DNA of 61,358 nucleotides from Hymenobacter citatus (lineage in GTDB: Bacteria > Bacteroidota > Bacteroidia > Cytophagales > Hymenobacteraceae). Where the stretch lies: assembly GCF_014333615.1 (NCBI RefSeq), contig NZ_JACSCY010000022.1:1-61358 (forward strand), given 5' to 3'. Position 1 is the stretch's first letter; the number at the start of each line of letters is the position of its first letter. The position numbers and the translations under genes were made by a program. Positions 8,183 to 17,402 of the stretch are shown here, piece after piece. A model generated the notes under the pieces. It was not told where the DNA came from, did not search any database, and saw only the letters and a list, made by a program, of their open reading frames with translations.

Positions 8183-9385
8183 ATGAGAAATTATTTACTA
8201 AATATATTAGCCGTTGGCGGTCTGCTAGTTAGCACGCATACAGCGCAGGCACAGCTAGACAATCGGGCATTCACAAATACTGAACCAGGCAAAAAAGACG
8301 AGTTTACTTTCAATCAGCAGGCTCCTTCTAGCAGAGAAGAAAACACCACCGGCGACCTGCGCCTGTCTGTGAGGTCCTTTACGTTTTTTAAAGACAATGA
8401 GTATTTCAACCGCATTATCGAGGGATATACGCTATTCGGCACGCAATTGAACCCGCAGTTGGTGTACTATCCCACGGCCAACCTGCGACTAGAGGGCGGC
8501 GTGTTTTTGTGGAAAGATTTCGGCAACGCCCGCATGCGGCAGGTGCGCCCTACTTTTCGGGCTACGTACACCAAGGGCAATAGTGAATTCATCTTTGGAA
8601 ATATCCGGCCGCATTTGAACCACGGCTACATTGAGCCGCTGTTCAATTTTGAGCGTGTAATCCTAAAACCGTTGGAGGAAGGATTGCAGTATCGCTATGT
8701 TTCTGATAGGGTAGGGCTGGACGTGTGGGTAGACTGGCAGCGACAGCAGTATCGGTACAGCAATTACCAAGAAGAAATTGCGGGTGGCCTCAGCGGTTCC
8801 ATGCGCCTCACCGGCGCCAATAGTCCTGTGACAGTGTCCCTACCCATCCAGTTTACCGCCACCCACCGGGGCGGGCAGATCGACACCATCGATCTGCCGT
8901 TGCAGACGCTGTTCAACGGAGCTACTGGCTTGGAGGCGCGCTACCCTCTGCCTACCCATCCTGGCACGGCATTTCGGGTGCAGGCCTACGGTACAGGCTA
9001 CTATGATAAGTCGTTTGCATACCAACTGCCCTACCGGCGCGGCAGCGGCCTCTACCTCAACGCTACCGCCGAGACACGCTACCTCAACGTGATGCTGAGC
9101 TACTGGCAGGGCCAGCGGTTTCTATCGCCGCTAGGCGGCGATTTGTACCAGTCGGCCTCCCGCTCGGTGGGTAACCCAATGTACACGGAGCCGCACCGTC
9201 GCCTTCTGATTTTACGCCTCATGCGGGATTTTTCGCTGGGCGAAGCGGCGGCTATTACCGTGCGGGTAGAGCCGGTGCATGATTTTCAGGAGAAAAAAAC
9301 AGACTTCGCGGCAGGTGTTTACCTGAACTTCCGGCAGGAATGGCTGCTGGGCAATATCAGCCGCCGCGTGCGGGTAGGAAAGTAG
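8183..9385 (+). CDS. Predicted outer-membrane beta-barrel protein, unknown function
   Basis: I do not recognise the family. The 400-residue product has a clear signal peptide (MRNYLLNILAVGGLLVSTHTAQAQ). The rest alternates short polar and aromatic strands (for example LQYRYVSDRVGLDVWVDW, RFLSPLGGDLYQ, GVYLNFRQEWLL), the pattern of an outer-membrane barrel. It is transcribed divergently from recA. No cysteine pairs, TonB plug or OmpA-type peptidoglycan domain is visible. A transport or structural role would be a guess. Confidence 0.7.
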   Translation: MRNYLLNILAVGGLLVSTHTAQAQLDNRAFTNTEPGKKDEFTFNQQAPSSREENTTGDLRLSVRSFTFFKDNEYFNRIIEGYTLFGTQLNPQLVYYPTANLRLEGGVFLWKDFGNARMRQVRPTFRATYTKGNSEFIFGNIRPHLNHGYIEPLFNFERVILKPLEEGLQYRYVSDRVGLDVWVDWQRQQYRYSNYQEEIAGGLSGSMRLTGANSPVTVSLPIQFTATHRGGQIDTIDLPLQTLFNGATGLEARYPLPTHPGTAFRVQAYGTGYYDKSFAYQLPYRRGSGLYLNATAETRYLNVMLSYWQGQRFLSPLGGDLYQSASRSVGNPMYTEPHRRLLILRLMRDFSLGEAAAITVRVEPVHDFQEKKTDFAAGVYLNFRQEWLLGNISRRVRVGK

Positions 9386-9390
9386 AGAGG

Positions 9391-9975
9391 CTACCTGGTG
9401 GAAACCTGCGACAAGCTGTAGTATAAAATCTCTCCTTCCGCATCCTGCCTGCGCAAGGGCCACAACCGCGTGCGTGCGGGTACCTGCTGAAACCCGACTG
9501 CTTCGGCCACGGCGCAGCTACGCGGGTTGTTAGCCCGGCAGCGAATCGAAAACTTCGCTACCTGAAGCGCCTCAAGACCAAACTGCACGGCGGCCGATAA
9601 GGCTTCGCGAGCATAGCCGTGGCCCTCGGCCGACCGGGCAAGGTAGTAACCAATTTCGGCGGTACGGGTGCGGCCCTGTTGCGGGCGCAAGCTAATGTCG
9701 CCGAGGTAGGTAGCGGTAGCCGTGTGCCAGATGCCCAGCACATAGAGCCGGTCGGAGCGCCAGTCGGTCAGGAATGTGGCGAGTACCCGGGCCGCGTCGG
9801 TGAGGGTAGTAGTAGCCGCTACGCGGGCCGGAAAGGCCGGCCGCAAGCGGTTGCGCTCCTGGTCGAGCAGTGCAAAAAAGGCCGTTTCGTCGGCAGGAGC
9901 GTAGGGGCGCAGCGTGAGGCGCGCAGTGGTGAGGGTAGCAAGAGGAGGTGCAACAAACAGCGTGGCGGCAGGCAT
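9391..9975 (-). CDS. GNAT acetyltransferase (RimJ/RimL type)
   Basis: Acetyl-CoA-dependent N-acetyltransferase. The start at 9975 (MPAATLFVAPPLATLTTARLTLRPY) fits the family, whose members begin with the ...TxRLxLRP strand. A longer reading to 10068 adds an unlikely cysteine-rich leader. The acetyl-CoA-binding region is IGYYLARSAEGHGYAREAL, followed by IRCRANNPRSCAVAEAVGFQ. It converges on the preceding plus-strand gene with only 5 bp between stops. Substrate unknown. Confidence 0.82.
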   Translation of the reverse strand: MPAATLFVAPPLATLTTARLTLRPYAPADETAFFALLDQERNRLRPAFPARVAATTTLTDAARVLATFLTDWRSDRLYVLGIWHTATATYLGDISLRPQQGRTRTAEIGYYLARSAEGHGYAREALSAAVQFGLEALQVAKFSIRCRANNPRSCAVAEAVGFQQVPARTRLWPLRRQDAEGEILYYSLSQVSTR

Positions 9976-10141
9976 ACAGTAGGGTAGAACGCTGATGAGC
10001 TTACGTGCAACCGGACAGCTTTGATGACAAAATGTTTTGCCAGAGCAAACTAACCCCGCGTGCAGCAAGTCGTTTTAGAAAGAGAAACGCACTACATATA
10101 CACTTGCTGGCAGTACTACCCGCCAGCTTTATTTTACGGAA

Positions 10142-11029
10142 ATGACAGGAAGACTTGCAGGCAAAGTAGCCATCATAACGGGCGGAGGTGCCGGTATTGG
10201 TGAAGCCATAGCCAAAAAATTTGCGAAAGAAGGCGCCGCGCTGGTCGTAGCGGGCTTTGCCGAAGACCCCGTGCGCGAGGTAGTCGAGGAAATTATCCGT
10301 ACCGGTGGCCGCGCCATTGCCTTCAATGGCGACTTATCGCACCCTCAGACGGCGGAAGCCTGCGTGCAAGCCGCACTGGCAGAATACCAGGAACTGCATA
10401 TTCTGGTGAACAATGCCGGAGCATTTCCGGCTACGTCTACCATCGATAAGTATCCGACGGATGCCTTTGAGTACATGATCAAAAATAACATTTACTCAAA
10501 CTTCATGATGACCCGCGCGGCTATTCCTCATCTACAGAAAACGCGGGGTAATATCGTGTCGGCAGGTTCGGAAGCGGGGCACATGGGTGAGCCGCAGAAT
10601 ACGCCCTACGGCGGTACCAAGGGGTTTATACATGCTTTCCAAAAGGGCGTAGCCGTAGAGCAGGCCAAGTTTGGGGTGCGCTCTAATATTGTAGGTCCCG
10701 GCCCCATCGATACCGCCTGGACGCATAAGGAAACCGGCCCGATGGATTCTAAAATGGAAAAGCTCACTGTGCAGGGCGTGCCATTGGGCCGGCGCGGTAC
10801 CACCGAGGAGGTAGCCAATGTGTATGCTTTCCTGGCATCTGATGAGGCCAGCTACGTTACCGGTGCTATTTATTACGTAGATGGTGGCGTTACCATCTCC
10901 AAAGGGCCCCACGGCGACGAAGTCCCCAGCGATATAGCAAAGGAACCCATTGGCGTCCTACCCATTGAGCACGCTAAGGATGGCAATACCAGTATGCGCC
11001 CGCAAGATGCAGGTAGTATGAACCTATAG
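10142..11029 (+). CDS. Short-chain dehydrogenase/reductase
   Basis: NAD(P)-dependent oxidoreductase of the classical SDR family. It shows the cofactor motif TGGGAGIG near the N-terminus, NNAG after the fourth strand, and the catalytic Ser...YGGTK arrangement. The C-terminal ~40 residues (PHGDEVPSDIAKEPIGVLPIEHAKDG...) extend beyond a minimal SDR. A perfect terminator follows. The substrate cannot be inferred from neighbours. Confidence 0.88.
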   Translation: MTGRLAGKVAIITGGGAGIGEAIAKKFAKEGAALVVAGFAEDPVREVVEEIIRTGGRAIAFNGDLSHPQTAEACVQAALAEYQELHILVNNAGAFPATSTIDKYPTDAFEYMIKNNIYSNFMMTRAAIPHLQKTRGNIVSAGSEAGHMGEPQNTPYGGTKGFIHAFQKGVAVEQAKFGVRSNIVGPGPIDTAWTHKETGPMDSKMEKLTVQGVPLGRRGTTEEVANVYAFLASDEASYVTGAIYYVDGGVTISKGPHGDEVPSDIAKEPIGVLPIEHAKDGNTSMRPQDAGSMNL

Positions 11030-11070
11030 TTGCAGATTAGTGGAATTTCCCTGATTCTTTACTTGAAAAC

Positions 11071-11098
11071 AAAAGCCTCTGCACATGCAGAGGCTTTT
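11071..11098. terminator. Terminator after the SDR gene
   Basis: AAAAGCCTCTGCA and TGCAGAGGCTTTT are perfect inverted copies around a 2-base loop. It lies between convergent genes and can serve both strands. Confidence 0.88.
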
Positions 11099-11144
11099 GC
11101 TTTTAGAAGCCATTTGGCTTGCTACGAAATCCTTGGAAGTCGTG

Positions 11145-11564
11145 CTAATTCGCAATTTTATATTGCGCCGGGCTACCCAGGGCTTGCTGTGTGCGCATGA
11201 TGTTTACTTGACGGGCGGCTTCATTGAAGTATTCCAGCCGGCGAATCAGCATTTCTTTGAGCAATACACGGCCTTCGGGCGTGGCCATGTAGGCTTTTTT
11301 GTCTTCCAGAAGACGGCGCATCGTGGCTTCCGTTTGGTCTTCGTGCTGCATATACTGCTGCTGAAACTCGGCTAAGCGGCCTACCCCATCGGTGGTGAGG
11401 CGGTACTGCGTGCCGCCCTGGTTCAGGACTTCGCACAGCACATATACTTCCAGCGGAAGCGAGGTAGCCAGCGCCGTGGTGCGCAAATCGAGGCCTGCGG
11501 CCAAAGCATCCAGAATAATGTTGACGTTGCGCTCGAACTGCTGGTAGTACGCAGAAACCTCCAT
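11145..11564 (-). CDS. Hypothetical protein, 139 aa
   Basis: Not recognised. The product is predicted to be all-helical, soluble and without a signal peptide. The segments LDALAAGLDLRTTALATSLPLEVYVLCEVLNQGG and RLTTDGVGRLAEFQQQYM have a helix-turn-helix-like pattern but no convincing match to a named family. It follows the MoxR gene on the same strand with a 90-bp gap and could be co-transcribed. Confidence 0.6.
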   Translation of the reverse strand: MEVSAYYQQFERNVNIILDALAAGLDLRTTALATSLPLEVYVLCEVLNQGGTQYRLTTDGVGRLAEFQQQYMQHEDQTEATMRRLLEDKKAYMATPEGRVLLKEMLIRRLEYFNEAARQVNIMRTQQALGSPAQYKIAN

Positions 11565-11654
11565 GGTAGAAGTGTTGAATGGTAAGTGTTGGCTGTTGAG
11601 AGTTGGCCCATAGTCAGAGCCTGCCTGACCATTGATGCTTAAGCTTCAACAATG

Positions 11655-12617
11655 CTACAGAATTTCCTTGATGATTTGCTCGATGCTGATGCCTTCAGCC
11701 TCAGCCTTGAAGTTGCGCACCAAACGGTGACGCAAGATGGGTAGGGCCACCGTCTTCACATCCTCAATGTCAGGCGAGTATTTCCCGTTGAGTAAGGCGT
11801 TGCATTTAGCGCCCACAATCAGGTGCTGCGAGGCCCGCGGCCCGGCGCCCCACTCCAGCAGTTGATTTACGCGAGCGGCGGCGCGACTGGTATTTGGGCG
11901 GGTTTTGTGCACCAGACTCACCGCATATTCCACCACGTTATCAGCCACGGGCACACGGCGCACGAGCTGCTGGTAGGCCTGAATTTCGCTGGCGTGCAGC
12001 ACTTTGCTTACCACGGCTTTCCGGTCGCTGGTGGTGTTTTTCACTACCTGCAACTCCTCCTCGTAGCTGGGGTAGCCCAGCTCAATGTTGAACATGAAAC
12101 GGTCGAGCTGGGCTTCGGGTAGGGGGTAGGTACCCTCCTGCTCAATGGGGTTCTGGGTAGCCAGCACGAAGAACGGGCGGTCCAAAGCATAGCGCTTGCC
12201 GGCCACCGTTACGGCATACTCCTGCATACTCTCCAAAAGCGCCGCCTGGGTTTTGGGCGGTGTCCGGTTGATTTCGTCAGCCAGCACAATATTGGCGAAA
12301 ATCGGTCCCTGCACGAAGTGGAAGTCCCGCTGCTGATTCATCGTTTCAGAGCCCACAATGTCAGACGGCATCAGGTCAGGCGTGAACTGGATGCGGTTGA
12401 ACGACAGGTCCAACGACTCGGCAATGGTATGGATGAGCAACGTTTTGGCGAGGCCCGGCACGCCCACCAAGAGGCAATGGCCCTGGGCAAACACAGCAGT
12501 CAGCACCAACCGCACCACCTCGTCCTGCCCAATAATTACCTTACCGATTTCCTGCCGCAGCTTGTGGTATGATTGCGCCAGCGCATCGGCGGCTTCTTTA
12601 TCGGAGGCGAAAGGCAT
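11655..12617 (-). CDS. MoxR-family AAA+ ATPase
   Basis: Chaperone-like ATPase that acts on metal-dependent or VWA-domain protein complexes. The 320-residue product has Walker A GVPGLAKT, Walker B VLADEINRTPPKTQAALLESMQE and a sensor region ATQNPIEQEGTYPLPEAQLDRF. In many Bacteroidota MoxR heads the Bat aerotolerance operon. Here no BatA/B genes follow, but a BatD-like gene lies at 58.5 kb in this window. Confidence 0.93.
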   Translation of the reverse strand: MPFASDKEAADALAQSYHKLRQEIGKVIIGQDEVVRLVLTAVFAQGHCLLVGVPGLAKTLLIHTIAESLDLSFNRIQFTPDLMPSDIVGSETMNQQRDFHFVQGPIFANIVLADEINRTPPKTQAALLESMQEYAVTVAGKRYALDRPFFVLATQNPIEQEGTYPLPEAQLDRFMFNIELGYPSYEEELQVVKNTTSDRKAVVSKVLHASEIQAYQQLVRRVPVADNVVEYAVSLVHKTRPNTSRAAARVNQLLEWGAGPRASQHLIVGAKCNALLNGKYSPDIEDVKTVALPILRHRLVRNFKAEAEGISIEQIIKEIL

Positions 12618-12619
12618 AG

Positions 12620-12757
12620 GTTGATTTTGCTGATGAGTTGATTTTGCTGATGAGTTGATTTGCTAATTGTTAATTATGAATGGGTTGGATGAATTACATA
12701 TGTATTATATCAACCGTCAGCTTATTCATAATCAGCACATCAGCAAATCAACTCATC
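12620..12757. repeat. Short direct and inverted repeats around GTTGATTTTGCTGATGA
   Basis: The 17-mer GTTGATTTTGCTGATGA occurs twice in tandem followed by a partial third unit (12620-12664). A 20-base inverted copy of TGCTGATGAGTTGATTTGCT lies near 12738-12757. The intervening sequence is AT-rich. The block fills the gap upstream of the MoxR gene and downstream of the parvulin gene stop. Confidence 0.7.
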
Positions 12758-12766
12758 AGCACATTA

Positions 12767-14155
12767 CTATAACGTTCTTTGTAGCAATCTGCACTCGTCG
12801 TATTGCGGGTCCACGTCGACGAAAACAGTGGTGCGGTTTTTCTCGAACCACTCGTCCAGCGCCTTGTTTTTCTTCTCATTAAGAGCTGCCTGCGCAATTT
12901 TCTGGTAGTCGTCGCGGAGGTTGGCTTGGTGAGGTGGCGTATTCGACTTCAACCAGATCAGGCGCATGGCATCCTTGCCATCCTCGGTGCGGTAGGGTAG
13001 GGGCTGCGAGATGCTACCTACCTTCATCGTATCAATAGTAAAGAAGATGGCAGGGTCAATCTTATCCAAGGGAATATAGGTGCTGGCATTCTGCTGGTTC
13101 TGAATCAGGCCGCCGCTAGTGCTAGTGGCTTTATCGTCTGATTCGTCTTTGGCAGCTTTGGCAAAAGTAAGACTGTCGGCCAGAATGCGGGTGCGTAGTT
13201 TGCTTAACTGCACCGCCGCCACGCTCACGTCTTTCGAGCCGGTTTCGGGCTTTAGCAGGATGTGGCGCGTGCTGTAACTGTCGCCCTTGCGCTCAATCAA
13301 CTGAATAAGGTGAAAGCCAAACTGCGACTCCACCACCGGCGACAACTGCCCCGGCTCCATGCGCAAAGCGGCTGCTTCATACTCCGGCACCAGCTCCTTA
13401 CGCTTGAAAAAGCCCAGATAACCTCCTTGCACTGCCGAGCCAGGATCCTGCGAATACTGCTTGGCCAACTCCTCGAAACTCTCGCCGCCCTGAATACGAG
13501 CGCGCAAATCGTTAAGCTTGGCCATGGCCTCCTGCTTGGCCTTGTCGTTCACCTGCGCCAGCTTCACGATCTGCCCTACCTCTACCTCCGTAGAAAAATA
13601 GGGTAGGCTGTCTTTGGGAATGCGGTTGAAATACTGCTTCACCTCGCGCGGTGTCACGGTTACTTTGCCTGCAATCTGCTCCTGCATTTTCTGCTGCGTC
13701 AGCTGGTCCTTCACCTGCTGGCGCAAATCGTCTTTCAATGCTTTCAGAGGCTTGTTGTAGTACTCTTCCAGCTTTTTCTCCGAGCCGATTTGTTGCACGA
13801 AGTAGGCCATGCGGCGGTTCAGTTCGCCGTTTACCTGGTTTTCTTCTACCACCACTGAGTCGGTTTCGGCCTTGGCCAACATCAGCTTATTCATCACAAG
13901 CTGTTGTAGAATTTTGCAGCGTAAGTCAAGGGGTAGGGCTTTTCCTTCAGCGCGGGCTTCCTCCTGTGCATACACCAAATCCAGATCCGATTTCAGAATA
14001 ATCTGGTTGTCTACTTTCACAATAATGCCATCCACCACTGTGCGACCCACCGGCCGGCCTATGCCCAATTGAGCCGAAGCAGAGGTGACAAGGCCCGTCA
14101 GCAAACCGAGGCTAAGCAGCGCCACGCGCATCGGCAAACGAAAAAAATAAGTCAT
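12767..14155 (-). CDS. Periplasmic peptidyl-prolyl isomerase, SurA-like
   Basis: Predicted outer-membrane-protein chaperone and parvulin-type prolyl isomerase. The start at 14155 (MTYFFRLPMRVALLSLGLLTGLVTSASAQ) yields a signal peptide; an ATG 24 bp further in is also plausible, and the reading open to 14242 adds an unlikely leader. A SurA-N-like helical region is followed by a clear parvulin domain (EVEVGQIVKLA ... GGESFEELAKQYSQDPGSAVQGGYLGFFKRKELVPEYEAAALRM, listed in parts) and a second, weaker one around STRHILLKPETGSK. It lies downstream of another parvulin gene on the same strand. Confidence 0.88.
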   Translation of the reverse strand: MTYFFRLPMRVALLSLGLLTGLVTSASAQLGIGRPVGRTVVDGIIVKVDNQIILKSDLDLVYAQEEARAEGKALPLDLRCKILQQLVMNKLMLAKAETDSVVVEENQVNGELNRRMAYFVQQIGSEKKLEEYYNKPLKALKDDLRQQVKDQLTQQKMQEQIAGKVTVTPREVKQYFNRIPKDSLPYFSTEVEVGQIVKLAQVNDKAKQEAMAKLNDLRARIQGGESFEELAKQYSQDPGSAVQGGYLGFFKRKELVPEYEAAALRMEPGQLSPVVESQFGFHLIQLIERKGDSYSTRHILLKPETGSKDVSVAAVQLSKLRTRILADSLTFAKAAKDESDDKATSTSGGLIQNQQNASTYIPLDKIDPAIFFTIDTMKVGSISQPLPYRTEDGKDAMRLIWLKSNTPPHQANLRDDYQKIAQAALNEKKNKALDEWFEKNRTTVFVDVDPQYDECRLLQRTL

Positions 14156-14240
14156 GCAGCAAGAAAATAAGTCCGGTATCGGCACCTGCCGATTAGACAG
14201 CACTACCCAGCAACGCAAAAAGCAGCGCGTAAATTTCAAC

Positions 14241-14443
14241 ATAAATCACGGATTTTTCGGATGAAAACGGATTACACGGATTTTGTAGACGGAGCAGGGT
14301 AGCACCCCACATTACGTCAGCTGATTTGGGCTATCCTACTTGCTGCGGATACCGCAGAGCCCCTCGTTCGTTGCATGCGCTGACGCCAGAGTCAGCTACA
14401 AAATCCGTGTAATCCGTTTTCATCCGAAAAATCCGTGATTTAT
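14241..14443. repeat. 48-bp perfect inverted repeat with CGGATT units
   Basis: The arm 14241-14288 is an exact reverse complement of 14396-14443, separated by 107 bp. Each arm is built of CGGATT-containing units (CACGGATTTTTCGGATG, ACGGATTACACGGATTTTG). The right arm covers the stop codon of the upstream parvulin gene (14440-14442). The spacer contains a small GCTGAC/GTCAGC hairpin. Confidence 0.9.
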
Positions 14444-16794
14444 TTGGTCACCAGCTTATCAATTTCTGATTGGTTGAGCTGCACCGGATACTGTGCGCGC
14501 AACTGCTCAATCCATTGTTGCTCCAGGTAATTCTGGTAGTCGGAAGTGGCCTGGCCGCGGGCTTCGCTCAGCTTTTTGGGGCCGGCTGGTAGTTGTTCTT
14601 TGATGATAACGGAGTAGTAGCGGCCGTCCAGCTGCACGGGGTAGGTGCCGGGGCCACGCTGCGCTACCTGATCCACGGCTTTGCTGTCGCCCTGCTGGAA
14701 CGTGCGCTGCTGGATTTTGACGGCCAGCGGGCTCTTTTCATTGAAGCGTTGCTCAATGGTAGCCAGGTCGCGGGTTGCGCCCTTTAAATAAACTGCGTTC
14801 GGGTCCAAGTTCTGGGCTTTCTTTCCTTCGACTTTCGTGCTGGTCAAAATTCGTTCAGCCGGAATGCCCTTCGCTTCTAATGAGCTTCTAACTTGTTGAA
14901 TACGCTTTCTGGCAAGTGCACCTTCCGCAGAAGTTCGCAAACGGCCGTTTACCGATACAATAAGCGTGGTATCTGTGACCATCTGGTCTGCCAACGCCTC
15001 CAGAGTTGGTTGGCTGGCCGGTAGCAAAGTGGTCGTGCGCGGCTGAAATCCAATGGTAGCTGGAATACCTTTGGTAGTAGGCAGTAGGCTGAGTGCTACC
15101 CCACTACCACCATTCTTAGTGATGGGCTTCGAATTGTCTACCACCAGCGGCAGTACCTCCTGCAGCACCTCCGGCGAAGCGGCGTTGATAACCGTGGCCT
15201 GCACGCGTGGGGCCCACTGGTAGTCCTGCTGGTGTTCGGTGAAGAACTTTTGCAGCCCTACCGAGTCATCAATGGCCTTGGACCATACTTTCTCGTCCAT
15301 TAGCTGAAACAGCAGGATGCCGTCGCGGTATTCTTTCACCAGCATGCGGTAGTCCTCGTACTTGCTTTCCAGGTTGTCGCGCTCGTAGTTGGTCAGGCTC
15401 TGGTCCACGTACTGGTCGTAGAGCACCTGCATGGCGTGCTGAGGCTCGTCGCCAGGGCGGGGGCGCTGGCTTTGCTCCACGTAGGCCAGGAAGTCGGTGG
15501 CGGGGTAGGCTTTGCCGTTGATGGTGAACAGGGTAGGGTTAGCCGCTGGCTTGCCTTTGCCTTTCGTTACGGGCATGGCCACGTTCTTGAAGCGGCCGTT
15601 CACCAAGGCTGTATCGGCCTTCGCAAACGTATACTCTTTCCCGGCTTTATTTTCCTCAAACTTGTTCTCGGCTTTCACACGCTTCAGGAAAGCGGCGTGG
15701 TTCAGCTCAGAGCGTGAGTCTTTGGCTACCTTGCTCTTGAGAGTAGGTTGCATGGCCTCAAACGAAGGCACCGGCATTTTCTCAATCAGCTTGATAACGT
15801 GCCAGCCGTAGGGCGTTTGCACGGGCCGCGACAAGTCGCCGGGCTTTTGCAGCTTGAACGCAGCCTCCTCGAAGCTTGGAATCATGCGGCCCGCGCCAAA
15901 GGCGGGAATCTCGCCACCATTAGGTGCCGAGCCGGCGTCTTCCGAAAACTGCGCTACCAGCTTGTCCCAGTTCTCGCCGCGCTGCAGGCGGCTATACAGC
16001 TCGTCGATTTTCTTTTTGGCGGTGGCCGAATCGGCAGCCGGCATGTTGGGCGTGGCCCTGATCATGAGGTGGGCTACCTTGATTTCGCCCTGCGCCATCC
16101 GGGTGTCGTTCACCTTGATGAGGTGGTAGCCAAAGCGCGTGCGCACCGGCTCCGATACCTGCCCTACCGGCGTTTTGTAGGCCGCCGACTCAAACGGGTA
16201 CACCATCTGCATAGACGTGAAATAGCCCAGACGGCCACCGTTTTCGCGGGCCGAGGGGTCTTCCGAAGTCTGGCGGGCCACTGTTTCAAAGTCCTCGCCG
16301 CCGCTGGTTACACGCTGGCGCAGGGCCTGCGTTTTCTGGTAGGCAGCCAGCGTATCCTTGGGCGAGGCGTCAGGCGCTACCCTGATGAGGATGTGCGAAG
16401 CGTTGATCTCCTTGCTCAGGCGGTCGTAAGCCTCGCGCACGAGCTGGTCGGTCACGCTTTTCTCGGTGAGGTAGGGCTGAGCCAGCTGCTGCCGGTAGCC
16501 ATCCAACTCGCGCTTGAAGGCTTGGGTGGTATCTAGGCCGCGCTGCTCGGCATCCAGCACCTTCAGCTTGAAGTTGGTGTAGAGCTTCAGATATTCATCC
16601 ACGCCGGCACGGGTGCCAAAATCGGGGGCTGTGCTATTGTTTTTGCGGTATACATAGGCAAACTCCGAGGCGGGTACCGGGTGCGTTCCCAACGTTTCGA
16701 CAACGGGTTGTTTGGTTGCCGACGTGGTTTTGGTAGACTGGCAGCCAGCCAGTAGTGCCAAGGCAGCGCCGGCGTACAGAATGCGTTTAGGCAT
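14440..16794 (-). CDS. Lipoprotein peptidyl-prolyl isomerase with two parvulin domains
   Basis: Envelope foldase. The 784-residue product has a lipoprotein signal (ALALLAGC, Cys18) and two complete parvulin domains: ASHILIRVAPDASPKD to FGYHLIKVND (about residues 135-240) and VAHLMIRATPNMPAAD to YGWHVIKLIEK (about 245-355). A long C-terminal half lacks recognisable domains and may bind clients. It is upstream of the SurA-like gene, separated by a long inverted repeat, so the two may be transcribed separately despite related functions. Confidence 0.88.
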   Translation of the reverse strand: MPKRILYAGAALALLAGCQSTKTTSATKQPVVETLGTHPVPASEFAYVYRKNNSTAPDFGTRAGVDEYLKLYTNFKLKVLDAEQRGLDTTQAFKRELDGYRQQLAQPYLTEKSVTDQLVREAYDRLSKEINASHILIRVAPDASPKDTLAAYQKTQALRQRVTSGGEDFETVARQTSEDPSARENGGRLGYFTSMQMVYPFESAAYKTPVGQVSEPVRTRFGYHLIKVNDTRMAQGEIKVAHLMIRATPNMPAADSATAKKKIDELYSRLQRGENWDKLVAQFSEDAGSAPNGGEIPAFGAGRMIPSFEEAAFKLQKPGDLSRPVQTPYGWHVIKLIEKMPVPSFEAMQPTLKSKVAKDSRSELNHAAFLKRVKAENKFEENKAGKEYTFAKADTALVNGRFKNVAMPVTKGKGKPAANPTLFTINGKAYPATDFLAYVEQSQRPRPGDEPQHAMQVLYDQYVDQSLTNYERDNLESKYEDYRMLVKEYRDGILLFQLMDEKVWSKAIDDSVGLQKFFTEHQQDYQWAPRVQATVINAASPEVLQEVLPLVVDNSKPITKNGGSGVALSLLPTTKGIPATIGFQPRTTTLLPASQPTLEALADQMVTDTTLIVSVNGRLRTSAEGALARKRIQQVRSSLEAKGIPAERILTSTKVEGKKAQNLDPNAVYLKGATRDLATIEQRFNEKSPLAVKIQQRTFQQGDSKAVDQVAQRGPGTYPVQLDGRYYSVIIKEQLPAGPKKLSEARGQATSDYQNYLEQQWIEQLRAQYPVQLNQSEIDKLVTK

Positions 16795-16911
16795 AAAAGC
16801 AATAAATCTAAAACAGACACCCTACGCCATTGCGCAGGAAAGGACCGATGCAATTTTACGGATTTTTTCCCGCCCAGCCCGTGGAGGGCAGCACCCGCGG
16901 GCGCAAAACAA

Positions 16912-16935
16912 AAGGCACCCCGCGAAAGGTGCCTT
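16912..16935. terminator. Terminator of the partner-switch operon
   Basis: AAGGCACC and GGTGCCTT form an 8-bp stem around CCGCGAAA. A-rich sequence on the left becomes a T-rich tail for minus-strand transcription. It lies 26 bp beyond the RsbW-like stop. Confidence 0.75.
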
Positions 16936-16961
16936 CTTATGCTAAACTCAACCGTTTTTCT

Positions 16962-17396
16962 TCAGGAAACGCGCTTGTGCAGCCTGCAAACGTTGTATGT
17001 ACCAGAGGTAGTGAACTCCACACTGTCCATAATCCGGTTGACTAGGGCCATGCCTACCCCGCCTTTTTTGCCTAAGCGCACGTGCTCGTTCATGTCTGGC
17101 TCACGGAACGTAGAAGGCCGGTAGGAAATCGGGCTACTATCCTCAATATCAATATCTACAGCGTGATTTACGAAGTTGATACTCAGGCACAACGAGCGGG
17201 ACTCATCTTCCCCGTTGGCGTGAATAATAAGATTGGCAACTACCTCATCAACAGCCAGTATAATCTGGTTGAGCTGCAATTCCGACAGGTTGTAGGTAGC
17301 CAAATAGTCGTTCACGAAGTCGCGCACAACCTTCAGGTTTTCTCTACTACAACTAATGCGGATATCCTTTTTCATGAAAGCAGCGTCCGTCGACAA
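16962..17396 (-). CDS. RsbW-like ATP-binding anti-sigma/serine kinase
   Basis: GHKL-fold kinase predicted to phosphorylate the adjacent STAS protein and to sequester a partner. The 144-residue product has an N-box-like ILAVDEVVANLIIHA and a G2-like KKGGVGMALVNRIMDSVEF. The G1 region (DIEDSSPI) lacks the usual D-x-G-x-G. An in-frame ATG at residue 8 (MKKDIRI) may be the true start. It follows the STAS gene by 6 bp. No sigma factor gene is nearby. Confidence 0.85.
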   Translation of the reverse strand: MSTDAAFMKKDIRISCSRENLKVVRDFVNDYLATYNLSELQLNQIILAVDEVVANLIIHANGEDESRSLCLSINFVNHAVDIDIEDSSPISYRPSTFREPDMNEHVRLGKKGGVGMALVNRIMDSVEFTTSGTYNVCRLHKRVS

Positions 17397-17402
17397 AACG
17401 AG

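Noticed and set aside
15748..16536. 262-codon plus-strand frame inside the double-parvulin gene
   Set aside because: Arg/His/Leu-rich shadow; the minus strand encodes recognisable parvulin domains.
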